Part shown: positions 18,270-25,728 of the stretch, in pieces
Layout: every line of letters starts with the position of its first letter
Position numbering within the stretch: position 1 is the first letter of the stretch
Assembly (NCBI RefSeq): GCF_030519375.1
Contig: NZ_JAUMKB010000006.1
Location: forward strand, 124,001-188,000
From: Mucilaginibacter tolerans
GTDB taxonomy: Bacteria; Bacteroidota; Bacteroidia; Sphingobacteriales; Sphingobacteriaceae
Length of the DNA: 64,000 nucleotides
Direction: 5' to 3'
Notes under the pieces: model-generated
What the model saw: only the letters and a program-made list of their open reading frames with translations
Database searches by the model: none
What the model was told of the DNA's origin: nothing
Translations under genes and position numbers: made by a program

Positions 18270-18692
18270 TTAATAGCTAAAAACCAAATCTTTATAGCTT
18301 ATACTTCCGGGCCTTTTCTTTTCCCTAATATACTTCCAGGCGCTTGTTCCCTCACCATGCCGGAAATGCCTCAAAAAATAGGCCTGACCCCTTTTAAATG
18401 CGGTATCGGGAGTGAAGATTACCAAACTGTCCTTAACTGCGTATTTCCCCGGCTGAACATTTTGATAATCCTTCATATCAGTATCCGAGGGCATCTTATA
18501 AACCGGCAGCAAGCTTTCCCATGCTTCATTATTGGTGTCGCGACCGATATCTGCTATGATCAGCTTATCAAAGCCGGCAATTTTCAGCGAGCGGTTGCTA
18601 TCTGTCAGGCTGATCTTTAAATCAACAAGTCTGGGATGATTGGAGCATCCGGCGAAAAGTATGATCGTTAAAAAAAGGATTGCTATTTTCAT
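18270..18692 (-). CDS. Small lipoprotein of unknown function
   Basis: The 140-residue product has a lipoprotein signal peptide with lipobox FAGC (Cys 16), then a soluble domain. It contains LIIADIGRDTNNEAWESLLP and ends in SISYKDLVFSY. I recognise no family. The fold looks beta-rich and the protein should sit in the periplasm or outer membrane. It stands alone upstream of the rimP operon, and diverges from the GNAT gene at 18755. Confidence 0.7.
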   Translation of the reverse strand: MKIAILFLTIILFAGCSNHPRLVDLKISLTDSNRSLKIAGFDKLIIADIGRDTNNEAWESLLPVYKMPSDTDMKDYQNVQPGKYAVKDSLVIFTPDTAFKRGQAYFLRHFRHGEGTSAWKYIREKKRPGSISYKDLVFSY

Positions 18693-18754
18693 TTATCAAG
18701 CTAAGATACCTAAAAAGAAGTCCACTTATTTCTGCTTAATGGTATATTAGCAGC

Positions 18755-19276
18755 ATGCCTGATATACCATTACAGGGAAACGGTTTTATTATCCGCGGTT
18801 GGAAAAAAGGCGATGAGGTATCGCTTCAAAAAAATGCCAATAATCCAAAGGTCTCCGCCTGCCTGATGGACCGTTTTCCATCACCCTATACAATAGAAGA
18901 TGCTGTCAACTGGGTTAATGTTCTGGCCGGTCAAGATCCTGTCCTCAACTTTGCCATCACCATTAATGACGAGGTGATCGGTGGTATAGGCCTAGAGCCG
19001 AGGCAGGATGTTTATCGCAAAACGGCTATCATTGGTTACTGGCTAAGCGAAGAATTATGGGGCAAAGGCATAATGCCCGAAGCTGTAAAGCTGGTGACTG
19101 ATTATGCATTTACATATCTCGATTTTATACGCATACAGGCAAGTGTTTATAGCAAAAACCCCGCATCTATGCGGGTACTGGAAAAAGCCGGCTATACAAA
19201 AGAAGGCATAATGAAAAATGCGGTCATCAAAGGCGGCGAGATTCTGGACGAACATTTGTATGCGGTTTTGAAATAG
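18755..19276 (+). CDS. GNAT N-acetyltransferase (RimJ/RimL-like)
   Basis: This 173-residue protein has the RimJ/RimL-type GNAT fold. The N-terminal strand-helix contains LQGNGFIIRGWKKGDEVSLQ, the central strands GGIGLEPRQDV and TAIIGYWLSEELWGKGIMPE (the acetyl-CoA loop with GKGI), and the C-terminal ASMRVLEKAGYTKEGIMKN motif that is typical of the family. Substrates may be the N-termini of ribosomal proteins, or small molecules; nothing here decides. Single gene with no clear partners. Confidence 0.9.
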   Translation: MPDIPLQGNGFIIRGWKKGDEVSLQKNANNPKVSACLMDRFPSPYTIEDAVNWVNVLAGQDPVLNFAITINDEVIGGIGLEPRQDVYRKTAIIGYWLSEELWGKGIMPEAVKLVTDYAFTYLDFIRIQASVYSKNPASMRVLEKAGYTKEGIMKNAVIKGGEILDEHLYAVLK

Positions 19277-19354
19277 AGTTAGCGCGGGCAGCACGGGGGA
19301 TGGCCTGAAAGAATCACGGAGCCATTACTTTCAAATCGAGAAAAACATAAGGCG

Positions 19355-19430
19355 GTGTCACATTGAGGTACTCGAAATGCAGTGCGGTATGGCCTTCCCC
19401 CGCTATGCTTCAAGTGCCTCAGCATTACAC
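19355..19430. repeat. 76-bp imperfect palindromic repeat, copy 1
   Basis: The left end GTGTCACATTGAGGTACTCG and the reverse complement of the right end (GTGTAATGCTGAGGCACTTG) align over about 32 bases, so the element folds into a long imperfect hairpin. It lies between the convergent GNAT and oxidoreductase genes. A second element of the same size and ends lies at 22492-22568. Confidence 0.6.
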
Positions 19431-19441
19431 AACGCACGAAC

Positions 19442-21175
19442 TTAATTTATTACTCTTCCACTCAGATCAACCGTTTTCGCAAAAGGGTTTAAATATTTGT
19501 TGGTTAGCACCGCAAATTCCAGACGCGTTATAGGGCGGTTCAAATCGAAAGTTCCTGTTAACTTAAACTGAGGCGCCCATGCTTTTTGCAGATGCAGCTG
19601 CAAAGTTTTAGGGTCCGTCAGTGTATAATCACTAATGAGCGAAAGCAGGTTCCCCAAAGTAAATTTATCGCCGGGCTTCTCTTTATTGAACCACAAAAAT
19701 GCACGGGTATAAATCTCTAAGAGAACAGGCTTTATTTCTTCAGTGTTGACCATATCATTGGGCTCAAAATGTATTTCTATGCTATTTCCATTTGATTTTT
19801 GGACACCTTTTAGCAAGCCTGTCGCACAAACCTGCTGCACAGCCCTCCAATGAGGGTCTTTTTGTGCGATATCGGTGATTGGCAATAAATATCCTTTATA
19901 ATCCAGTATTTCACCCTGTATGATTCTCACATGCAAATGTTTGGTGGTCGTTTTAAAGAAGGCGCAAAACGCGGCAGTTGCACCTACGCCTTGGCCCAAT
20001 GTCATCTGCACTGACGGACACATGGTACTATTATTCACCTCATCGGTTACTGACAGTGCCTTTTCAGTTACCAGAACATTATCCAAATCGTTAACCACAA
20101 TCGAACCTAAAGGAATAGTGTGAGATGGAAATTTGTCAAATTGAATACCTGTCGGAACAGCGTCACTTACTGCAATCGTTGTCCGGTACAATTTTGATTC
20201 ACGTTCATAAGGTTTGGTGATATCGTCCATTACCATTCTTACCGCCCCTTTCACGTGCCTGCTTTCCAAAACTAAAGGAACAGGGGGCAAATTATCTGGC
20301 GTACCAAACTGACCGTCCAGCCCCAGGTTCTTATAGCCTAATTCCGTTTGCAGGTAATACACTAGCCCCAATGTGCGCAGTTTGGCCTTTTTATAAAGTT
20401 CGTCCTTATTCGTTATTGCGCCAGCGTTACTGTTGTTATACTTATCCCAATCGATCATATATTTATCATTGGGAATACTCCCGGCGCGAAGCATTTGCTT
20501 AATATCTTTGGCTTTTAGCCAGGAATAGGCCGATGCATCATATTCTAACGGTTTAGCAATGGTTTTATCGGCATTCCGCCCGAAATCTTTCAAAATAGCA
20601 ATGCAGACTATTCGCTCCGTGTCGGTATTCCCTTCAAACTTAGCACCCGCCTTCGCCGCAACCTCGCCTGTTTCGGTCCCGTCTATCAGCACTTTGGTAT
20701 CCACTTTAACCGCTTCTCCATTTACCATAATGGTTACTTCCCAGCCAGTGCCATCTTTTTTAACGGACGTCCAGGGTGTTTTCATTTTGACGGTAAGGTT
20801 CTTAACCGTATCGCATATCTTCTTCAAAATCTCAGCTCCGGTATAAGGTTCAAAGCGAAGGATAGAATTATGGGTAGTATCATAACCCAAACGCGGCCGG
20901 TAGTAATCAGTCACTTTTCTGTGAAATTCACCCCATATACCCGATGGTAAATTGCGGTTGGCTTCCAGCACAGACATACCACCCATGGTCATGCTACCGC
21001 CCAGCCAGGGACCGGGTTCAACCAATAATGTTTTTACCTTGCTGCGTGCACTTTGTATAGCCGCTGCAATTCCGCTGGCTCCGCCTCCGATCACCAAAAC
21101 ATCTGTTTTGATCGTCTCGGCACGGGAAAAAGTAAACACTAAAGACAGCAGGGGTATTAGTAATTTTTTTATCAT
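19442..21175 (-). CDS. Secreted FAD-dependent oxidoreductase
   Basis: From ATG 21175 the product is 577 residues with a signal peptide (about 1-19, ending FSRAE). I prefer this to the ATG at 21232, which puts 19 extra residues in front of the signal peptide. The FAD-binding Rossmann motif GGGASG is at 30-35, and the ELNVRG-type region is replaced by MTMGGMSVLEANRNLPSG, as in the FAD_oxidored (PF12831) family. A segment LVIDGTETGEVAAKAGAKFE continues the fold. The last 35 residues (FDLNRPITRLEFAVLTNKYL) resemble an S-layer-homology segment. The substrate is unknown; members are often called xanthan-lyase-like by annotation pipelines, with little evidence. Confidence 0.85.
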   Translation of the reverse strand: MIKKLLIPLLSLVFTFSRAETIKTDVLVIGGGASGIAAAIQSARSKVKTLLVEPGPWLGGSMTMGGMSVLEANRNLPSGIWGEFHRKVTDYYRPRLGYDTTHNSILRFEPYTGAEILKKICDTVKNLTVKMKTPWTSVKKDGTGWEVTIMVNGEAVKVDTKVLIDGTETGEVAAKAGAKFEGNTDTERIVCIAILKDFGRNADKTIAKPLEYDASAYSWLKAKDIKQMLRAGSIPNDKYMIDWDKYNNSNAGAITNKDELYKKAKLRTLGLVYYLQTELGYKNLGLDGQFGTPDNLPPVPLVLESRHVKGAVRMVMDDITKPYERESKLYRTTIAVSDAVPTGIQFDKFPSHTIPLGSIVVNDLDNVLVTEKALSVTDEVNNSTMCPSVQMTLGQGVGATAAFCAFFKTTTKHLHVRIIQGEILDYKGYLLPITDIAQKDPHWRAVQQVCATGLLKGVQKSNGNSIEIHFEPNDMVNTEEIKPVLLEIYTRAFLWFNKEKPGDKFTLGNLLSLISDYTLTDPKTLQLHLQKAWAPQFKLTGTFDLNRPITRLEFAVLTNKYLNPFAKTVDLSGRVIN

Positions 21176-21326
21176 CGGTTTAAATAAACACAGTGTAAAC
21201 GCTAAAATATATGAAAGCTTGCCTCGCACCAAGACAACACATCGCTAAAATTGCTATTTTTACGCGAATGCTTGTTTGTCCTGAACAACATTCACCACAT
21301 TAATCAACCCACAATCAATTAAAACT

Positions 21327-21857
21327 ATGACAGACGAAGAATTAAGGTACCCCACCGGCAAGTTTAAACCACCCGTTTCGTATACGCAACACGCCATAAA
21401 TGGTTGGATTAATGACATTAAAACTTTACCCGGCAAAATGCGCAATGCAGTATTGGGGCTTACCGAGCAACAACTGGATACACAATACCGCACCGGTGGC
21501 TGGACCATCCGTCAGGTAGTCCACCATGTTGCAGATAGCCACATGAATTCCATTATCCGATTTAAATGGGCATTGACTGAAGAAAAGCCGACCATAAAAG
21601 CGTATGAAGAAGCAGATTGGGCATTATTGCCAGATTACCGCCTGCCGGTCGAACCATCGCTTAAAATGCTCGAAGGTATACATCAGCACCTGGTGGCTTT
21701 ATTCGAAAGCTTTACCGAAGAGCAATGGAACCGTACGTTCGTTCATCCTGAATCGGGCGACACCATACCCTTAAAACGCAATCTTGCAATATACGCCTGG
21801 CACGGCAAACACCACCTGGCACATATTACTGAAACCATCAAAAGATTTCAGAATTGA
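21327..21857 (+). CDS. DinB/YfiT-like putative metal-dependent hydrolase (BstA-like)
   Basis: The 176-residue protein is a four-helix-bundle DinB-family member of the YfiT type. The opening RYPTGKFKPP, the WTIRQVVHHVADSH segment and the WHGKHHLAHI motif near the end supply the likely metal ligands (H67, H159, H163). Bacillus YfiT/BstA is a bacillithiol transferase. Bacillithiol synthesis occurs in many Bacteroidota, so that role is possible here but not shown. It overlaps the next gene by four bases. Confidence 0.88.
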   Translation: MTDEELRYPTGKFKPPVSYTQHAINGWINDIKTLPGKMRNAVLGLTEQQLDTQYRTGGWTIRQVVHHVADSHMNSIIRFKWALTEEKPTIKAYEEADWALLPDYRLPVEPSLKMLEGIHQHLVALFESFTEEQWNRTFVHPESGDTIPLKRNLAIYAWHGKHHLAHITETIKRFQN

Positions 21858-22492
21858 AGATTGACGGACTGATCTTCGACTTGGATGGCACGCTTTGGGA
21901 TGCGTCTGAATCTTGTGTAAAGGCATGGAATAAAGCATTGCAAAATAAGGGCGTAACGGATTTTGTGATCACTCAGCAACATGCCCATGCATTTGCCGGT
22001 AAATTGCTGGATGATATTTTCGCGCAGTATTTCACCTTTTTGCCAAAAGAAGAATACCAGAAAATGGCTGATGCCTACGCTGAGCAGGAAAAATTTCACA
22101 TGCGTGAACACGGCGGCAAGCTTTATCCGGATGTAAGAGAGCTATTGACCGCACTTGCCAAAAAATATCCGCTTTTTATTGTGAGCAATTGTCTTTCAGG
22201 ATACATAGAGAATTTTTTAGATCAACATCAGCTTGAACATTTATTTACTGACCATGAATGTTCGGGCACTACCGGCAGACCTAAAGCTGAAAATATAGGA
22301 ATGATCGTCGATCGAAATCAGTTGAAAAATCCCGTTTATGTGGGGGATACGATGGGTGATTTTGAGGCCGCGAAGAAGAATGAGATACCTTTTATATATG
22401 CGGAGTACGGGTTTGGGAAGGTGGATAGCGCTTTATATTCTATCAATCATTTTCAACAAATCCAAGATACCCTCGAAACAATTTATGTATAG
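21854..22492 (+). CDS. HAD family hydrolase (phosphoglycolate phosphatase-like)
   Basis: This 212-residue protein starts at TTG 21854, which overlaps the TGA of the previous gene (TTGA). Motif I is DLDGT at 9-13. A helical cap domain follows (about 20-90), motif II is IVSNC near 113, motif III a Lys in RPKAENIG near 148, and motif IV VYVGDTMGDFEAAK near 163-176. This is the phosphoglycolate-phosphatase-type plan of HAD phosphatases. The metabolite handled is unknown. Coupling to the DinB/YfiT gene suggests shared expression. Confidence 0.9.
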   Translation: MKIDGLIFDLDGTLWDASESCVKAWNKALQNKGVTDFVITQQHAHAFAGKLLDDIFAQYFTFLPKEEYQKMADAYAEQEKFHMREHGGKLYPDVRELLTALAKKYPLFIVSNCLSGYIENFLDQHQLEHLFTDHECSGTTGRPKAENIGMIVDRNQLKNPVYVGDTMGDFEAAKKNEIPFIYAEYGFGKVDSALYSINHFQQIQDTLETIYV

Positions 22493-22568
22493 TGTCATGC
22501 CGAGGCTGTCGACACATTGGCGGGCACAGGCCATTACGCACAACACTTCGACCAGCTCGTTGTGACAC
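22492..22568. repeat. 77-bp imperfect palindromic repeat, copy 2
   Basis: The left end GTGTCATGCCGAGGCTGTCG and the reverse complement of the right end (GTGTCACAACGAGCTGGTCG) are alike. The element starts at the last base of the HAD gene's stop codon and lies between convergent genes. It has the same length and ends as the element at 19355-19430, but the centres differ. Confidence 0.65.
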
Positions 22569-22592
22569 CCCTTTATTCTGCTCTCAATTCAT

Positions 22593-23930
22593 TTATCTCG
22601 GCGAAATCCTCAAATAAACCTCAAAACCTACCGGCGTGCCGCCATATAGCGTCTTCAGTTCAGAAGGCGATATATTTAAAGTAGATTGAACTCCCGCCGT
22701 TAAATTTGTTTTGGCCATAGTTGCCAATATCCGGTTAACACCCAGCGTAAAAGCATTAATAGTAAAATTTGGATTGAGTGGATAAGTGTCAGTCAAGTCC
22801 AGCTCATCCGCATCTTTTTTTACATATTCATACCGACCATATACAGCCGTTTTATGCATTTGCCAGCTGCTTTCCAACAATGCCGATGGCAGCGTTTTAT
22901 GGTTATCTGAGAAATGATTTTGTCCGTAAACCAGTGTAGTAGCTATGAAACTGTCATCGTCCAGCATTTTGGTATAAATGGCTGATGCTGTAAATCTATC
23001 CACATTTTGCTGTGGCTCGGCACCTTCAGGGCTATGTATCCAACCGTTTGATACCTGTAATGCCCATTCTTTGGATGGATTGTACGACAAGCGCAATGAG
23101 TAAGAATCAAATCTCATGGCATCAAAATTATAGCGGTACTCATCAGGCTCACGACCTGTAAATATTGATCCTTCCAATTTAATATCCTTATACCGGAAAC
23201 CAAGCGTTGAAGTGCCGAAGGTAATATGTGTAGCATCAGCATAATGATGGGTAAGCGGTGCATCAGGGTTATTCATGGCTGATAAACGATGCATAAATAC
23301 CGGCGGGCCCAATGCAGGTTCCCCCGGGTAACCGAAAGAAAGGGATACGTCAGCATCCTTAGCTATCCGCTGGGTATAGTTGACACTTAATTCAGCAAAC
23401 AAGTCGTGCGGGTGTTGCATATCAACCAGCTTCTTTCCCTTGTAGGATTCGCCAGTCTGGAACAATAAAGGATAGCCGCCTGGTCCAACAAGAAAAGGGT
23501 CAAACGAGAACATTGTATTTACAGAGAACAATCCCTTTTTTCCTATTTGCCTTTGAGCCATCGCCATCAGCCAGTTGGGTGCATCAATTTTCCTTCCGCT
23601 CCGGTGCCCGGAATTAAACAGGTCCTGCTTGTTATATCTCAGGAAAAAACTACCGTGTATCATGGTCATCCACTTTTTCCCGTGAATCATATAGGCATAC
23701 ATCGGCGTTTCATCGGGCACCCACGACGTTCCCGAGCCATCACGGTTCATGGGTAAATCAAGCGAATATTGACTATTCATTTTCATGGACATTGTTGAGC
23801 CGGAGTCCATCTTCATATCGCCCATGTCCATGCCTTTCATGGAGGTATCCTTTTTCATGGGCTTTTTTTGAGCAGATGCCGTAGTTGCACCAATGGCAAC
23901 GAATAATAGAAATATCTTAAATGTTTTCAT
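22593..23930 (-). CDS. Met-rich outer-membrane barrel protein
   Basis: The 445-residue protein has a signal peptide (about 1-20). A Met/Asp/Lys/Ser-rich segment at about 22-52 carries motifs such as MKGMDMGDMKMD, typical of copper- or silver-binding Met motifs. The rest (about 75-445) is beta-rich with alternating aromatic strands and ends in VYLRISPR, consistent with an outer-membrane barrel. It lies 76 bases downstream of the HYC_CC_PP gene on the same strand. Together they suggest a metal, probably copper, handling unit; that is inference from composition and context. Confidence 0.65.
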   Translation of the reverse strand: MKTFKIFLLFVAIGATTASAQKKPMKKDTSMKGMDMGDMKMDSGSTMSMKMNSQYSLDLPMNRDGSGTSWVPDETPMYAYMIHGKKWMTMIHGSFFLRYNKQDLFNSGHRSGRKIDAPNWLMAMAQRQIGKKGLFSVNTMFSFDPFLVGPGGYPLLFQTGESYKGKKLVDMQHPHDLFAELSVNYTQRIAKDADVSLSFGYPGEPALGPPVFMHRLSAMNNPDAPLTHHYADATHITFGTSTLGFRYKDIKLEGSIFTGREPDEYRYNFDAMRFDSYSLRLSYNPSKEWALQVSNGWIHSPEGAEPQQNVDRFTASAIYTKMLDDDSFIATTLVYGQNHFSDNHKTLPSALLESSWQMHKTAVYGRYEYVKKDADELDLTDTYPLNPNFTINAFTLGVNRILATMAKTNLTAGVQSTLNISPSELKTLYGGTPVGFEVYLRISPR

Positions 23931-24005
23931 CGATCATCATTAGTCGTTAAATAATAAATCTGCAGCGATAAAAGACTGCATAAAATCAGGGACGAATAAC
24001 AGGGA

Positions 24006-24386
24006 TCAGATACGGAAGATGTTGTTTATCAGGAAAAGACGAATACCCGGCGTTTTGGGAGGACCACGTTCGGTTACATTGGCAACTACCGGATTTTGAA
24101 CAACCGGAGTAAAAATCACGAAGGCAGAAACCGGCAACGCTATCGGGAAGAATTGTGACCAGTGTAAAGGTGAATTGTTTTGATGGGCATCCTTCACCTT
24201 TATCTCGATCTTTTGATCTTTGCAGCATTTCATTTTGCTGCTTTGCAGTTTAGTGCAGGAATTAGCCTTAGCATCAACCTTAACAGAAGCCAAACGGTTA
24301 AAGCAATAATGCAGGTTCAGCGCAAAGCCCGACACTGTAGTTAAGTACAGCATCGCCAATACCATTATCACCGACCTTTTGAGCAT
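24006..24386 (-). CDS. HYC_CC_PP family protein
   Basis: This 126-residue protein carries the three signatures that name the family: HYCF at 26-29, KCCKD at about 53-57 and GPPKTP near 107-112, with an N-terminal hydrophobic segment (about 5-25) and a second one near 78-95. Members are found in Bacteroidota close to heavy-metal transport genes, but the function is unknown. It is the first gene of a two-gene unit with the Met-rich barrel protein. A very good promoter abuts its start codon, suggesting a leaderless mRNA. Confidence 0.8.
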   Translation of the reverse strand: MLKRSVIMVLAMLYLTTVSGFALNLHYCFNRLASVKVDAKANSCTKLQSSKMKCCKDQKIEIKVKDAHQNNSPLHWSQFFPIALPVSAFVIFTPVVQNPVVANVTERGPPKTPGIRLFLINNIFRI

Positions 24387-24390
24387 AATA

Positions 24391-24422
24391 CAAACTTAGG
24401 GTTTTACATTGTCATTACCAAT
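24391..24422 (-). promoter_or_regulatory. Predicted promoter of the HYC_CC_PP gene
   Basis: ATTG (24422-24419), 20-base spacer, TAAGTTTG (24398-24391), an exact TAnnTTTG box. The box ends four bases before the ATG at 24386, so the transcript would start at or next to the start codon. Confidence 0.6.
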
Positions 24423-24475
24423 ACCCCACCATCTCGTAGTAATAATTAATATCTTAGTGCCATAAAACCAAAAAA

Positions 24476-25318
24476 ATGAAACGCATTTATTTCTATCTGG
24501 CAGCCATGCTGATCGCATGTGTGTCGCAAAACAGCTATGCCCAAAACCTTAAAGTCCCGCAACTGAGCTCTACCCAAACCGTTACGCAGGATCTCGGCTT
24601 AGGGCAAATTACCTTAACTTATTCCCGCCCAAACGTACGTGGACGGAAGATATTCGGAAGCCTTGAACCCTATGGAACAGTATGGCGCACAGGTGCCAAT
24701 GCAGCTACCATCATTAAATTTTCCGACGATGTAACCATTGACGGTAACAAAGTTCCAGCAGGCGAATATGGATTATTTTCCATTCCGGGAAAAGATGAAT
24801 GGACCGTAATACTAAACAAAACTGCCCATCAATGGGGCGCTTACACCTATAAGCAGTCGGAAGATATTCTTCGCTTTAAAGTGAAGACGGTTAATCATGC
24901 TGAGCCTACTGAAACCATGACCATCCAGTTTAATGATGTGGATCAAACCAAGTGCGAGCTGGAAGTAAAATGGGAGAATATTTCTTTCTCATTTCCTATC
25001 AGTACCGAGGTTGACAGCAAGATTATGGCCAATATCGATGAGATCATGAACCACGATAAAAAGCCTTATTTTGAAGCTGCGATGTATTATTATGAAAATA
25101 ATAAGGATTTGAAAAAGGCCCTGGAGTGGATAACCGATGCCGAAAAAACAAGTCCTAATGCACCATTCTACAAGGTTTGGAAAGCGCGCATCCAACTGAA
25201 AATGGGCGATAAAACCGGAGCACTCGCTACTGCACAAGAAGGCGTTAAACTGGCTAAAGAACAAAAAGACGCCGAATATCAGCGCCTGAACCAGGCCGTT
25301 GTCGATCAGGCAAAATAA
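24476..25318 (+). CDS. DUF2911 domain protein with TPR-like tail
   Basis: The 280-residue secreted protein (signal peptide about 1-22) has a DUF2911 domain at about 25-190, with LGQITLTYSRPNVRGRKIFG, LEPYGTVWRTGANAATIIKF and YGLFSIPGKDEWTVILN. A TPR-like helical part (about 195-275) follows, with ALEWITDAEKTSPNAPFYKV. DUF2911 proteins are periplasmic or outer-membrane-associated with no known role. It diverges from the HYC_CC_PP gene across 89 bases. Confidence 0.87.
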   Translation: MKRIYFYLAAMLIACVSQNSYAQNLKVPQLSSTQTVTQDLGLGQITLTYSRPNVRGRKIFGSLEPYGTVWRTGANAATIIKFSDDVTIDGNKVPAGEYGLFSIPGKDEWTVILNKTAHQWGAYTYKQSEDILRFKVKTVNHAEPTETMTIQFNDVDQTKCELEVKWENISFSFPISTEVDSKIMANIDEIMNHDKKPYFEAAMYYYENNKDLKKALEWITDAEKTSPNAPFYKVWKARIQLKMGDKTGALATAQEGVKLAKEQKDAEYQRLNQAVVDQAK

Positions 25319-25330
25319 TTCTCCATCGTG

Positions 25331-25443
25331 TCATTGCAAGGCGGGTGGCGTGAGCAGCGCAACGAAGCAATCGCTTGCTATACAGGGCGAAGATGCATGG
25401 CCGCTCTGTATAGCAAGCGATTGCCACACTGCGTTTGCAATGA
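25331..25443. repeat. 113-bp inverted repeat (bacterial interspersed element)
   Basis: The outer ends TCATTGCAAG and TTTGCAATGA are near-perfect inverted copies. The inner arms GCAATCGCTTGCTATACAG (25367-25385) and its reverse complement (25406-25424) match over 19 of 19 bases. The sequence resembles the CATTGCGAGG...GAAGCAATC elements found across many bacterial genomes. It carries no transposase. Confidence 0.75.
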
Positions 25444-25564
25444 GATAGTTTTTTATTTTCCTTCCGCTCCCATCCTGGAAAATCCGGAAAAGGAAGAGGG
25501 CAATTTATTTTAAAAGCGCACGTTTTTGTTAAGTAATAATTAATTGGGAAGCTTTCTAATAAAG

Positions 25565-25600
25565 CAAAAAAAATAGCCGAACCTCGCGTCCCGCTATTTT
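25565..25600 (-). terminator. Intrinsic terminator after the symporter gene
   Basis: AAATAGC (25571-25577) pairs with GCTATTT (25593-25599), with a partly paired inner segment. On the minus strand it is followed by eight T residues, 130 bases beyond the symporter stop. The loop is large, so the call is tentative. Confidence 0.5.
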
Positions 25601-25728
25601 CCCTAATTAATTTAATGCTATTATTTAACTAAAGGTAAATATAAAAACGATAATTTTAGTCGTGTAACCGGAATGTTACAATATGAAGGCTTATTGACTT
25701 AAAGCATAAGGACTTACCTTATAGTATA

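Larger units (their letters stand above)
25319..25728. other. Intergenic region with a palindromic repeat and a terminator
   Basis: This 410-base gap between the convergent DUF2911 and symporter genes contains the 113-bp palindrome at 25331-25443 and a terminator hairpin at 25565-25600. No protein-coding frame here is convincing. The region 25450-25560 is featureless. Confidence 0.6.
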
